From: Tepidisphaera sp.
Lineage (GTDB): Bacteria; Planctomycetota; Phycisphaerae; Phycisphaerales; UBA1924
Assembly (NCBI GenBank): GCA_016124375.1
Contig: WGNV01000003.1
Span: 1-64,000, forward strand
Length of the DNA: 64,000 nucleotides
Direction of reading: 5' to 3'
Part shown: positions 26,864 through 35,419 of the stretch, one piece after another
Layout of the letters: the number at the start of each line of letters is the position of its first letter
How positions within the stretch are numbered: the stretch's first letter is position 1
The notes under the pieces: model-generated
Databases searched by the model: none
What the model was told of the DNA's origin: nothing
The model's input: only the letters and a program-made list of their open reading frames with translations
Program-made: the position numbers and the translations under genes

Positions 26864-28477
26864 ATGAAGCACTCGACCGTTCGGCGTTCCTTTGCGCTCC
26901 TCACCATGGCGGCGATCAGCGGATTGGCCCTCGCTCAGCCCGCCGCCGCCGCCAGGCACGTCGTCGTCATCGTCTGGGACGGGATGAGGCCTGACTTTGC
27001 CCGTTCCGATGTCGCGCCGAACCTCGCCGCCCTCGCCGATCGTGGCGTGCGATTCATGAACAACCACTCGATGTACGTCACCTCCACCGAGGTGAACGGC
27101 ACGGCCCTCGCGACCGGCGCCTTCCCGGGTGTGGACGGCATCGTGACCAACGTGATGTACTTCCCGGAGGTCTTCGCCGGCCGCCCGGTCGACACGCAGG
27201 ACCCGGTGGTGATCGAGAAGCACGACCAACTGACGGGCGGCCATCACGTCCGCCTCAAGACCCTGCCCGAACTTGTGCGCGACGCGGGCCTCACCACCGC
27301 CGTCGCCACCTCCAAGCAGGTCGGCTTCATCTGGGATCGCACGCAAGACGAGCAGGCCCGCAAGGGGTGCATCACGCTGGCCGAGGGCGCGACCATCCCC
27401 GAGAAGGCGATCGGCGGCATCGTGGCCCAGCTCGGGGGCGACATGAAGCACTTTGACGATCACAAGCCCGGGCGCCTCTCCGATGACACCTGGACCGCCC
27501 GCGCCCTGACCGAGGCACTCTGGAAGGACGGCGTGCCCAGTCTCTCCGTGCTGTGGATGGCCGAGCCCGACGCTTCGCAGCACCAGTTTGGGCCCGGCAG
27601 CCCGCAGGCGCTGGCCGCGATTCACAACGCCGACGCATGCCTGGGCATGGTCGAGGCGGCCCTCAAGCAGCGCGGACTGCTCGACCAGACCGACATCATC
27701 GTCGTCTCCGATCACGGCTTCTCGACCATCTCGCAGAACTTCTCGCCCGTGAAGGTCGCCAAGGCGGGCGGCTTTGATGCCGTCGAGCAACTGCCGGAGG
27801 GGCACACGCTGGCCAAGGGCCAGATCATGGTGAGCGCCAACGGCGGGGCGGTCGGGTATTACGTGGGTGGGCACGACAAGGAGACGATCGCCAAGTTCAG
27901 CAAGTACCTCCAGGGCACCGACTACGCGGGCGTCATCTTCACCAGCACGGGCGAAGCCGGCACGTTTAAGCTGGAAGACGCATTCCTGAACGCACCGGAA
28001 GCGCCGGACATCCTGGTCTCGATGGTCTGGAGCGACGAGCGCAGCGGCAACGGCACGCCGGGCATGGTCGTCTCCGAGGGCGGCAGGGTCCGCGGGCAGG
28101 GCATGCACGCAACGCTCAGCCCCTTTGACACCCACAACACCCTGATCGCGGCCGGTCCGCACTTCCGGAAAGGCTGGCAGAACACCCTGCCCAGCGCCAA
28201 CGCCGATGTGAACCCCACGGTGTGCGAGATTCTGGGCGTCAAGCCCGACCCGAAGCACACGGGCCGGGTGCTGACCGAGGCTCTCGAAGGGGGCAAGGCT
28301 CCCGAAGGCGAGCCCCAGACCAGCACCATCACGGCTCATGAAGGCGCCTGGACGCAGTACCTGACGCGCACGACATTCGCCGGGCATGTGTACATCGATC
28401 AAGGCGGGCGCGGCACATCGCCCAAGGACGTCAGCGGGCTCGTCGCTGAGCCGCACATGGCGCCGGCGGCGAAGTGA
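26864..28477 (+). CDS. Secreted alkaline-phosphatase-superfamily phosphodiesterase/pyrophosphatase
   Basis: 537 residues. Signal peptide MKHSTVRRSFALLTMAAISGLALAQPAAAA. The mature N-terminus HVVVIVWDGMRPDF holds the first metal-binding Asp, and SMYVTSTEVNGTALATGAFPG carries the Thr/Ser nucleophile region. WMAEPDASQHQFGPGSP and VVSDHGFSTI supply the metal-binding Asp/His residues, with a last His in the GMHATLSPFDTHNTLIAAGP segment. This is the type I phosphodiesterase/nucleotide pyrophosphatase (PF01663-like) pattern; the substrate (nucleotide, phospholipid or sulfate ester) is uncertain. The gene has its own candidate -10 and follows a terminator, so it is probably monocistronic. Confidence 0.9.
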   Translation: MKHSTVRRSFALLTMAAISGLALAQPAAAARHVVVIVWDGMRPDFARSDVAPNLAALADRGVRFMNNHSMYVTSTEVNGTALATGAFPGVDGIVTNVMYFPEVFAGRPVDTQDPVVIEKHDQLTGGHHVRLKTLPELVRDAGLTTAVATSKQVGFIWDRTQDEQARKGCITLAEGATIPEKAIGGIVAQLGGDMKHFDDHKPGRLSDDTWTARALTEALWKDGVPSLSVLWMAEPDASQHQFGPGSPQALAAIHNADACLGMVEAALKQRGLLDQTDIIVVSDHGFSTISQNFSPVKVAKAGGFDAVEQLPEGHTLAKGQIMVSANGGAVGYYVGGHDKETIAKFSKYLQGTDYAGVIFTSTGEAGTFKLEDAFLNAPEAPDILVSMVWSDERSGNGTPGMVVSEGGRVRGQGMHATLSPFDTHNTLIAAGPHFRKGWQNTLPSANADVNPTVCEILGVKPDPKHTGRVLTEALEGGKAPEGEPQTSTITAHEGAWTQYLTRTTFAGHVYIDQGGRGTSPKDVSGLVAEPHMAPAAK

Positions 28478-28516
28478 TGCGGGGCGAGAGTGGCGAAGTG
28501 GCAGCGTGGCAAAGCG

Positions 28517-28550
28517 AAAGACCCACGGCGCACGAGCGCCACGGGTCTTT
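28517..28550. terminator. Bidirectional terminator between convergent genes
   Basis: AAAGACCC ... GGGTCTTT outer stem with an inner GGCGC-ACGA-GCGCC hairpin. It lies between the phosphodiesterase stop (28477) and the greA stop (28598), with A and T ends on both sides, so it could serve both strands. Confidence 0.75.
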
Positions 28551-28584
28551 GAACTTCGTCTCTTCGTCTCTCCGGAACTTCGTC
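28551..28584 (+). repeat. 34-bp CTTCGTC-rich repeat, copy 1
   Basis: Starts GAACTTCGTCTCTTCG and ends GGAACTTCGTC; matches the copies at 35342-35375 (same strand) and 35242-35275 (opposite strand) with one or two differences. Directly follows a terminator hairpin. Confidence 0.8.
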
Positions 28585-28597
28585 GCTCGGTCCCTTC

Positions 28598-29068
28598 TCA
28601 GACGATCTCGATGATCTTGAACATCTTGACGCCCCGCGGCGCGTTGACGCGGATCACGTCGCCCACCTTGGTCTTGAGCAGCGCCTCACCCATCGGGCTG
28701 GTGGCCGTTACTTCCACGTAGTCATCGGGGGGCACGGGGCTTGCCTCGCCCACCAACTTATAGAGATCTTCGTCGCCATTGCCCTCTTCGCGCAATCGCA
28801 CCGTCGAGCCCAGGAACACCACACCCTCCACCGCCTTGGCCATCTTCTCGTCGATGACCGACATGTTGGAGAGGCGTTCCTGCAGGCGGCGGATGTCCGC
28901 CTCCTCCATTCCCTGCTGCTCGCGGGCCGCGTGGTAGTCGCCGTTTTCCTTCAGGTCCCCCAGCGCCCGAGCCTCGGCGATGCGCTGCGACAGCGCGGGG
29001 CGATTGGCGATCAAGGCGGCCAGCTTGGCCTCCAGCATGTCCTTTTCGGCTTTCGTCACCAGTTCCAT
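28598..29068 (-). CDS. greA: Transcription elongation factor GreA
   Basis: 156 residues, normal length. GreA rescues backtracked RNA polymerase by stimulating transcript cleavage. The N-terminal coiled coil (MELVTKAEKDMLEAKLAAL) has the acidic tip DLKENGDYHAAREQQGMEEADI, the hallmark of the family; the C-terminal FKBP-like domain contains VFLGSTVRL, YKLVGEASP and SPMGEALL-KTKVGDVIRVNAP. The start at 29068 has CGGAG about 7 bases upstream; upstream in-frame codons would add a basic non-family extension. It stands alone downstream of the cell-wall operon. Confidence 0.97.
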   Translation of the reverse strand: MELVTKAEKDMLEAKLAALIANRPALSQRIAEARALGDLKENGDYHAAREQQGMEEADIRRLQERLSNMSVIDEKMAKAVEGVVFLGSTVRLREEGNGDEDLYKLVGEASPVPPDDYVEVTATSPMGEALLKTKVGDVIRVNAPRGVKMFKIIEIV

Positions 29069-29166
29069 CGGTGCACTCCGCGGATGCCACACCCTCGCGC
29101 CCATCGCAAACGCCATGGGCGGCCGCCCGCCAAAACGCCCGGCGACCTGAGGTGTATTCACTCAAT

Positions 29167-30027
29167 CTAGGCGGGACGACGCAAAGAAGCCACCCACACC
29201 CACACAAACCCCGCAACTGTTCCAACCGCCCCCACGCTCCACCAGTGCTCGGGCCGCGCCAAGGCCGCCATGCCCGTCCACGATCGATCTCCCACGATCT
29301 CCCAGCCGCACGTCAGGGGCGAGGCCAGCAGCCATCCATTCACCCCCGGCTGCGGATCCAGACTCGGTCGATGCGTCAGCAGCCCGATCGCCGGGCCCGT
29401 GAGGCTGAGGCCCGCGATGATCGCCATCATTCCCGTGCGGCTCGCCGCGGGCGCGCGACTCGCCCACTGCAGCATCAACGCCAGCAAGCCGGCGAGCAGG
29501 AGCGTCCACGCGAAGTACGCGGCGCTGATCGCCGCGATCGGCCCAACCGGAAACGCCGCCATCCAGGGCAGGCACTGAGGCCAGGTCATCGCCTGCAGCG
29601 GCGCGGTGATGACGAACACATCCTGGAACATGGCGCGGGCGGGCGACTGCGGCGTCTCCTGGCTCAATCTCACCATCGGCCAGATCAGCCCAAGCCCTGC
29701 CCCGATGACGCACAGCATGATCCGCGCCCCGGCGCGATAGACGTCGATGCTCACAAGCCCGGTCGCCCCGGCGCTGCCGATGCTGACGACCGCCGCCATG
29801 AACAGCAGCACGATCCACAGGGCCGCGAATGTGCGGGGTTCGCCCCGGCGGTGCGCCCAGGGGTCGGGTCGCGCAGCAACGATGAAGGTGTCATCCGCAC
29901 CCGGCGAGGCCGCCACCGCCTCAGTCGATGGTTGGCGCGAGCCCGCGATCGGTTCAGGGCGCGCCTCGGGCTGTCGCCCGGGCGCCAGGCCCGGAGCCGG
30001 ATCAGGATCGCCCCCGAACCCGCTCAT
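29167..30027 (-). CDS. Multi-spanning membrane protein of unknown function (last gene of the mur-ddl operon)
   Basis: 286 residues. A Pro/Gly/Asp-rich cytoplasmic N-terminus of about 65 residues precedes five or six hydrophobic helices (LWIVLLFMAAVVSIG, ARIMLCVIGAGLGLIWPM, AAISAAYFAWTLLLAGLLALML, TGMMAIIAGLSLTGPAIGLL, WWSVGAVGTVAGFVWVWVA). Its start codon overlaps the stop of the FtsQ-like gene (ATGA), so the two are probably co-translated. No family recognised. Its place at the end of murC-murB-ddl-FtsQ-like suggests a link to envelope assembly or division, but nothing in the sequence proves it. Confidence 0.7.
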   Translation of the reverse strand: MSGFGGDPDPAPGLAPGRQPEARPEPIAGSRQPSTEAVAASPGADDTFIVAARPDPWAHRRGEPRTFAALWIVLLFMAAVVSIGSAGATGLVSIDVYRAGARIMLCVIGAGLGLIWPMVRLSQETPQSPARAMFQDVFVITAPLQAMTWPQCLPWMAAFPVGPIAAISAAYFAWTLLLAGLLALMLQWASRAPAASRTGMMAIIAGLSLTGPAIGLLTHRPSLDPQPGVNGWLLASPLTCGWEIVGDRSWTGMAALARPEHWWSVGAVGTVAGFVWVWVASLRRPA

Positions 30028-30977
30028 GGCGTGCCCGAAGCCGGTGGCGCGGCCTCCGCCTTCAGCGCCTGTTGTGCGCTGGCCGAGGTATCAAACTGCA
30101 AGCGGCTCGAGTTCACGTATATCAGCGGGTAGCCGCCATCGATCCGCTTCGCATCGTGCTGCAACTGAGCCAGATACGCGAGCTTCTGGCGCGTCGTGAC
30201 CTCTCCCACGCGGGGCTTGCTCGGGCGCCCACCCCACACGATGCGGGTGTTGGCGCGGGTGATGATCGCCAGCGTCGAATCGCGCGAGTACGCGCTGGCA
30301 TCGATGCCCAGCACCTGGTCGCGCCAGGGCTGACGCATTACAAGGTCCAGCAGTTCGATCGATGCCGCGAGATCTTCGCCCGCCCATGGCGTCTGGTAAT
30401 CGCGCTCGCCGCCCTTGGTGGCGGGGGGCCCGAGCGAGGGCTCGATGATCGCGGGCAATCGCGATTCGCCCGGCTCGTAGACCGCGGGCATGAGCTTGCC
30501 GTCCCAGGCGATCATCGAGTCTTTGCCGTCCTTGCGCACAACCGCCGCGGGCACACGGAAGGTGCCGTCGACGACGATTCCTCCCCGCCTGTCGCGCGTG
30601 ACGGTCGGCAAGGCGCTGAACCAACCGGTGTCAAACAGGGCACTCGACACCCGCGCCAGGGGTGAAGCGCTGTACGGGTCCGGGCTCGCACCCGCCGCCC
30701 CAAGCGCGATCGACTCCAACTGCTCCTGCTGCGCCTTTGGCAACCACGTCTGCCCGCCCGAGGGCTGGTCCGCCATCAGCGGCCAGTGGATCTCGATTCT
30801 CACGGGACCGCGCCCGTGCAGCGCCGCCGCCCGGGCCTCGAGCGGCCTCATGCCGATGATCGCCCCGACCAGCAGCGCCAGCCCCAGCACCAGCACGGTG
30901 AAACTCGACAGATAGCGTGCAAAGGCCCCCCAGCGGAACCCCGCATCGCCCGGCTTGGTGGTTGACGGCTTACCCAT
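30024..30977 (-). CDS. FtsQ-like bitopic divisome protein (divergent)
   Basis: 317 residues with FtsQ topology: about 20 cytoplasmic residues, one helix (YLSSFTVLVLGLALLVGAIIGM), then an extracytoplasmic region. That region has POTRA-like strands (VRIEIHWP) and family-like motifs: RVSSALFDTGWFSALPTVTRDRRGGIVV (the L...pWV..a.V.R..P.....V pattern), RLPAIIEP (LP.i.g), TRIVWGG and KLAYLAQLQHDAKRIDGGYPLIYV (the K...L..vl......ID.r pattern). It starts 3 bases after ddl, exactly where ftsQ stands in dcw clusters. FtsQ scaffolds FtsB and FtsL at the septum. Similarity is by pattern and position; sequence identity is low. Confidence 0.6.
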   Translation of the reverse strand: MGKPSTTKPGDAGFRWGAFARYLSSFTVLVLGLALLVGAIIGMRPLEARAAALHGRGPVRIEIHWPLMADQPSGGQTWLPKAQQEQLESIALGAAGASPDPYSASPLARVSSALFDTGWFSALPTVTRDRRGGIVVDGTFRVPAAVVRKDGKDSMIAWDGKLMPAVYEPGESRLPAIIEPSLGPPATKGGERDYQTPWAGEDLAASIELLDLVMRQPWRDQVLGIDASAYSRDSTLAIITRANTRIVWGGRPSKPRVGEVTTRQKLAYLAQLQHDAKRIDGGYPLIYVNSSRLQFDTSASAQQALKAEAAPPASGTP

Positions 30978-30980
30978 GGT

Positions 30981-31940
30981 TCATCCTTGAACAGTCGGTG
31001 AAGATCCATCGCGGACCGCGCATTCTACGAGCCGCTGCGCAAGCCCGGCGAATGTCATGCCCGCGTGCCCCGCGGCCATTGGCAGCAGCGAATGCCCCGT
31101 GAACCCGGGCATCGTGTTCACCTCCAGCAGCCAAGGCTCGCCCGCCTGACCCGCCGCGCCCGCCTTGCTCAGCAGAAAATCCACGCGGGCCAGATGGCGC
31201 ACCCCGATCGCCCGCGATAGGTCCAACGCGTACTTCTGCAGGCGTTCCTTGAGACCCGCGGGCAACTCGGGGTCGACGTCGTACTTGGTCTCGTCGCTGT
31301 GGTACTTCGCCTGGTAGTCGTAAAACTCGCTCTTGGGGCGGATGCGAATCGGCGCGAGCGCCTTGCCATCAAGAATCCCAACAGTCAACTCGGCGCCGCC
31401 CAGCACCGCCCCCTCGACCATGTACGACCGGTGCGGGTGGGCCCGCATGTCGGCGATGGCCGCGTCGACGGCGTTGGTCCACTGTGCCAACGTGGTGCAG
31501 ATGTGCACGCCCACGCTCGAGCCCTCGTGAATCGGCTTGAGCACGACCGGCAGCGGCAGCGGACACGCCCGGTCGCGCGGGTTGAAGACTCGCGCCGGGG
31601 TGGTTGGCACGCCCACGCCCATAGCCGCGAGTTTGGCGCCGATCTTGTCCATCGCGGCGCGGGCGGCAAACGGCCCGCACCCGACGTATGGCCGCCCGTC
31701 TTGCTCCATCAGGTCCTGTAAGGGCCCGCCCTCGCCAAAGGGCCCGTGCAGCACGGGGAAAATCACATCGCCGGGCAGGGCCCTCAGCCTGGCAAGGTCG
31801 ATCGCGTCGATCACTTCGCGGTGCACCTTGTACCCCGGCAGCGTCGCCAGCGCCTCGGCCACGCAGCGCGAGGATTCGAGCGAGACTTCTCTCTCGGCAT
31901 CCGGCCCGCCCCCAAGCACCAGCACGTGCCGCCCGCTCAT
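30981..31940 (-). CDS. ddl: D-alanine--D-alanine ligase
   Basis: 319 residues, normal for Ddl. ATP-grasp enzyme that joins two D-Ala for the peptidoglycan stem peptide. Signatures: VLVLGGGPDAEREVSLES at the N-terminus (G-G-x-S/D-x-E-x-x-VS), HGPFGEGGPLQDLMEQDGRPYVGCG, PVVLKPIHEGSSVGVHI and the metal-binding LLEVNTMPGFTGHSLLP. Start overlaps the murB stop (ATGA). Second in the murB-ddl-FtsQ-like coupled set. Confidence 0.96.
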   Translation of the reverse strand: MSGRHVLVLGGGPDAEREVSLESSRCVAEALATLPGYKVHREVIDAIDLARLRALPGDVIFPVLHGPFGEGGPLQDLMEQDGRPYVGCGPFAARAAMDKIGAKLAAMGVGVPTTPARVFNPRDRACPLPLPVVLKPIHEGSSVGVHICTTLAQWTNAVDAAIADMRAHPHRSYMVEGAVLGGAELTVGILDGKALAPIRIRPKSEFYDYQAKYHSDETKYDVDPELPAGLKERLQKYALDLSRAIGVRHLARVDFLLSKAGAAGQAGEPWLLEVNTMPGFTGHSLLPMAAGHAGMTFAGLAQRLVECAVRDGSSPTVQG

Positions 31941-32839
31941 GATCGCCTCCAGATGACGACCTCCGGCTGCAGCGTGACGCCGAACGCGTCGTGCACCCGC
32001 CGGGTGATGAGCTCGATGAGTTCGATCACGTCGCGGGCCTTGGCGCCGGGCGCGGTCACGAGAAAGTTCGCGTGGCGCGGGCTGACGCTGGCCCCGCGCA
32101 CAGCGAGCCCCTTGAGCCCGGCCCGGTCGATGAGCATGCCCGCCGACACCCGCTGGCCGGGGCCGCCGATGTCGCCTGTGGCGTCCTTCACGCTGTGCGC
32201 CAGCGTCGGGTTCTTGAAGCAGCACCCCGCCGAGTTGTCGGCCATGGGCTGGCTGCTTTTCTTGTACGCCATGACCTCTTTGAGTCTGTCGCGCAGGGCG
32301 ACGGGGTCGCCCGGGGGCAATCTCAACTCCGCGCCGGTCAGAATGAGTTCATTCAACCCGCTGTGGCGATAGCCGAAATCGATCTGCGAGCGCTCGATCG
32401 TCACGCTCGTGCCCTCGCGCGACACACCGTACACCCGCGTCACGCAATCGGCGATCTGTCCGAAGGCCCCGCCAGCGTTCATCACCAGCGCCCCGCCCAG
32501 CGTCGCCGGAATGCCCCCCAGCCCCTCCAGCCCGGCCCGCCCCCGCCGCACCGCCTCGACGATCAACTTGGGCAGGTCGGCCCCGGCGCCGACGCGGACC
32601 AACTCAGGGCCCCACTCCACACCCTGAAATGCCGGCGACTCGAGTGACACGACCAGTTCGGCGACGCCATCATCATCCACCAGCAGGTTCGCCCCCGCGC
32701 CGAGCACGCGCAGAGCGGGATCCAGCCGCACGCAGGCTTCGAGTTCCTGCTGGTCGCGCGGCATCGCCAGACGATCCGCCCCACCCCCGACCCCGAACCA
32801 GGTGCGAATGGGCGCGTGATTGGTGATCGGGATGTTCAT
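31937..32839 (-). CDS. murB: UDP-N-acetylenolpyruvoylglucosamine reductase
   Basis: 300 residues. FAD/NADPH enzyme making UDP-MurNAc. N-terminus NHAPIRTWFGVGGGADRLA and LRVLGAGANLLVDDDGV are the FAD-binding motifs; GLEGLGGIPATLGGALVMNAGGAFGQIAD, GYRHSGLNE and NSAGCCFKNP (with the active-site Ser equivalent region) follow; C-terminal PRHANFLVT. It is type I by length of the core. An ATG four codons upstream (32851) is also possible; neither has a Shine-Dalgarno. A REP-like element lies between it and murC. Stop overlaps ddl. Confidence 0.95.
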   Translation of the reverse strand: MNIPITNHAPIRTWFGVGGGADRLAMPRDQQELEACVRLDPALRVLGAGANLLVDDDGVAELVVSLESPAFQGVEWGPELVRVGAGADLPKLIVEAVRRGRAGLEGLGGIPATLGGALVMNAGGAFGQIADCVTRVYGVSREGTSVTIERSQIDFGYRHSGLNELILTGAELRLPPGDPVALRDRLKEVMAYKKSSQPMADNSAGCCFKNPTLAHSVKDATGDIGGPGQRVSAGMLIDRAGLKGLAVRGASVSPRHANFLVTAPGAKARDVIELIELITRRVHDAFGVTLQPEVVIWRRS

Positions 32840-32893
32840 GATCGCTGGCATGTTCACGTTGAAGATCTTGACCCCAGTGCCTCGCGTTCGCCT

Positions 32894-32972
32894 GACGCCG
32901 GAGATGAGGCTTTGCGAATCTCCGGGTTGTTCTCTGACCCACCCGGACCTTCGAAGACTCAGGTCCGGCGTC
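32894..32972. repeat. REP/BIME-like paired-hairpin element, copy A
   Basis: Bounded by GACGCCGGA and its complement TCCGGCGTC. Inside are two hairpins in opposite orientation: CCGGAGAT/ATCTCCGG (loop GAGGCTTTGCGA) and CCGGACCT/AGGTCCGG (loop TCGAAGACTC). Sits between murC and murB. Copy B is at 42658-42751. Confidence 0.75.
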
Positions 32973-33036
32973 TTCTCGACAGGTTTCGATCCGTCCAAGC
33001 GCTTTCACCCTCTCACCCAATCACCCTCTCACCCCC

Positions 33037-34608
33037 TCACGCCTTCGCCTCTCCCAAATACCCCCGCGCGATCCGCCACACCGGCCCCGCCCCCATGCAC
33101 ACCAGCACATCACCCGGGCGGCAAAGGTTCTCCAGTTGCTCCACGATCGCCTCGAACGGGTGCAGATGCATCGCCCGGATGCCCTTCTGACGCAGGCGAT
33201 CGACCAGGTCTCCCGAGGTCACCTTCTGCTTTTCCGCCTCGCTGTCTCTCACAAAGTAGATCTGCGGCACGATCACCACGTCCGCCTGCGAAAAGCTGCT
33301 CGCAAACTCTTCCATCAAATGCCGCGTGCGGCTGTGCTGGTGGGGCTGAAAGACGCAAATCAGCCTCCCTTCCCGCGTCTGAGGTTGCTCAGCCTCGCGC
33401 AGGGCCCGCAGCGTGACGTCGATCTCGGTGGGGTGGTGCCCGTAGTCGTCGAACACACGCACGATGCCACCCGCGAGTTGCTTCTCACCGAGCAACTGCA
33501 TTCGCCGGTCGATGCCGCTGAACGCCGCCAGCGACTCGGCGACCTTGAAGGGGTCGGCCCCGCTCCAGCACGCCAGCACCATGGCGGTGGCCGCGTTCAT
33601 GGCGTTGTGGGCGCCGGGCAACTTCATCACCCACGCGGCATGCACATCCTGCCCCCGCCGCAACGTCACGCGGCGCGACTGTGGCTCGTAATCCACCTGC
33701 CAATCGGCCTGGGGCGAGAACCCGATCGTCTCGACCATGCAGTCCAGCCCGGCCGTCACCTCGCGCCGGTGGGCGTTGTCATGGGCAATGAGCAGTTTGC
33801 CCCCCTGAGCCGACGGCGGAATGAGAGCCGCGAACTCATGGAAGGCCTCGACCACCGCGTCCAGCGTGCCGTACACGTCCAGATGGTCCGCCTCGACCGA
33901 CGTGATGCACGCCATGGTCGGACGCAGATTGTGGAAACTCCGGTTGAACTCGCACGACTCGGCGACCAGCAGCCCGGGCTTGCCCGCCAGCGCCCCCGCG
34001 GGGATTTCCCCGGCACCCAGCCTGAACCCCGTCGGCTCGCTGACCGGCTTGCCGCACCCCTGGGCCAGTTGGCCGCTGGTCGCGCCCACGATCACCGTGG
34101 GGTCCAGCCCGGCGTCGGCGAGCGCGCATCCCAGCATGGCGGTGGTCGTGCTCTTGCCGTGCGTGCCGGCGACGCACACCCCGGTGCGCCCGCTCATGCA
34201 CATGCCCAGCGCCTCGGCGTACAGCATCGCGGGGATCGCCCGTTCCGCCGCCGCGATCATCTGGGGGTGGTCCGCCCGGATCGCCGCCGACGCGACCACA
34301 AGGTCGCACTGCTCGGGCAGCCACGCCTTGGTCTGATCGAAGCCAACCTCCACCCCTAGCCCGGCGAGCGCGATGGTCGCGTCGGTCTCCTCGCGGTCCG
34401 AGCCCGACACCTTCGCCCCGCGCCCCACCAGCATCCGCGCCAGGCCCGACATGCCCGAGCCCCCGATGCCGATCAAGTACACATGCTTCCCGGCGGCTTC
34501 AAACTTCCGCTCGGGCCTCTGGCTCGTTCGTGTGCTGGGCCCGGCGGGCATGTTCGAGGGTATGGAAGGCGTGTTCGCCATGGCAGGACGGCTCGGGGCA
34601 ATGGTCAT
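33037..34608 (-). CDS. murC: UDP-N-acetylmuramate--L-alanine ligase
   Basis: 523 residues. Adds L-Ala to UDP-MurNAc using ATP. N-terminal KHVYLIGIGGSGMSGLARML (MurC G-I-G-G-x-GM), ATP loop GTHGKSTTTAMLGCAL, central SVEADHLDVYG, FDDYGHHPTEI (the conserved DDYGHHP) and C-terminal VFQPHQHSRT. A loosely conserved 30-40 residue N-terminal extension precedes the domain, so the exact start is uncertain; 34608 (weak GGG site 7 bases before) or 34581 fit equally. Head of the minus-strand cell-wall operon, divergent from the Nudix gene. Confidence 0.95.
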   Translation of the reverse strand: MTIAPSRPAMANTPSIPSNMPAGPSTRTSQRPERKFEAAGKHVYLIGIGGSGMSGLARMLVGRGAKVSGSDREETDATIALAGLGVEVGFDQTKAWLPEQCDLVVASAAIRADHPQMIAAAERAIPAMLYAEALGMCMSGRTGVCVAGTHGKSTTTAMLGCALADAGLDPTVIVGATSGQLAQGCGKPVSEPTGFRLGAGEIPAGALAGKPGLLVAESCEFNRSFHNLRPTMACITSVEADHLDVYGTLDAVVEAFHEFAALIPPSAQGGKLLIAHDNAHRREVTAGLDCMVETIGFSPQADWQVDYEPQSRRVTLRRGQDVHAAWVMKLPGAHNAMNAATAMVLACWSGADPFKVAESLAAFSGIDRRMQLLGEKQLAGGIVRVFDDYGHHPTEIDVTLRALREAEQPQTREGRLICVFQPHQHSRTRHLMEEFASSFSQADVVIVPQIYFVRDSEAEKQKVTSGDLVDRLRQKGIRAMHLHPFEAIVEQLENLCRPGDVLVCMGAGPVWRIARGYLGEAKA

Positions 34609-34668
34609 TCGACCCGGTATATCGGCGAGCACCAACGCAATCCGTGAGCCCGCCGGCCCCCCTCGCAC

Positions 34669-34674
34669 TACCCT
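34669..34674 (+). promoter_or_regulatory. Candidate -10 hexamer TACCCT
   Basis: TACCCT ends 6 bases before the ATG at 34681 with no Shine-Dalgarno; leaderless start is likely if it is used. Confidence 0.35.
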
Positions 34675-34680
34675 CTGCCC

Positions 34681-35226
34681 ATGTCCTCCCACGCCCTGGC
34701 CGGCTCCCTGCCCGACATGCCCTACCGCATCGCCTGCCTCTGCGACCTACGCGACGAGAAAGGCCGCGTGCTCATGCTCCGCCGCCTGAAAGCCCCTAAC
34801 CAGGGCCTGGCCAGCCCGATTGGGGGCAAGCTCGACGTCGGCCAGGGCGAAAGCCCCGCCCAGTGCGCCCAACGCGAGATCGCCGAGGAAGCCGGCATCG
34901 ATGTGCCCATCGACCGGCTCCACCTCATCGGCCTGGTCAGCGAACAAGCCTTCGAAGGCAAGGGGCACTGGCTGATGTTCGTATACCGCGTGCTGGGGCC
35001 CGTGTGGGTCGAGCCCCGCGACATGCGCGAAGGCCGCCTGGACTGGTTCGAGCCGAGCCAACTCGAATCCCTCCCCCTGCCGGAAACCGACCGGAAGATC
35101 ATCTGGCCCCTCATGAAACGGGCCGAGCCCAAGACCGCCGGCGGCAAGCCCGGCTTCTTCGCCGTGCACATCGACTGCCGGGGCGAACTCAAGTGGCACG
35201 TGGAACAAGAAACGCCGGGGACGTGA
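34681..35226 (+). CDS. Nudix hydrolase
   Basis: 181 residues. Nudix box GGKLDVGQGESPAQCAQREIAEEAGI is complete except that the first Gly-to-Glu spacing is 7 rather than 5 residues, a known variant. It should hydrolyse a nucleoside diphosphate linked to another moiety (8-oxo-dGTP type by the short IACLCDLRDEKGRVLMLRR lead). The C-terminal 25 residues are not part of the fold. Divergent from murC; no functional link is needed. Confidence 0.93.
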   Translation: MSSHALAGSLPDMPYRIACLCDLRDEKGRVLMLRRLKAPNQGLASPIGGKLDVGQGESPAQCAQREIAEEAGIDVPIDRLHLIGLVSEQAFEGKGHWLMFVYRVLGPVWVEPRDMREGRLDWFEPSQLESLPLPETDRKIIWPLMKRAEPKTAGGKPGFFAVHIDCRGELKWHVEQETPGT

Positions 35227-35241
35227 GGGGAGAGGGAGAGA

Positions 35242-35275
35242 GACGAAGTTCTGGAGAGACGAAGAGACGGAGTTC
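35242..35275 (-). repeat. 34-bp CTTCGTC-rich repeat, copy 2 (inverted)
   Basis: The reverse complement of this stretch matches copies 1 and 3. With copy 3 (35342-35375) it forms a long inverted repeat around a 66-base spacer between the Nudix gene and the NfeD-type protein gene. Confidence 0.8.
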
Positions 35276-35341
35276 AACTCTCGTGGCTCTCAACTCTTGC
35301 GGATGGCGGCGGCGTTCCGGCGCCTGGGCCTTCCTGCTCCC

Positions 35342-35375
35342 GAACTTCGTCTCTTCGTCTCTCCAGAACTTCGTC
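35342..35375 (+). repeat. 34-bp CTTCGTC-rich repeat, copy 3
   Basis: Same strand as copy 1; only the CCAG/CCGG position differs in the core. Followed by TCTTTTCC, so the arm plus tail could also end transcripts. Confidence 0.8.
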
Positions 35376-35419
35376 TCTTTTCCTAAACCCCAACCCCACA
35401 TCCCCCCAACAATACAAGC

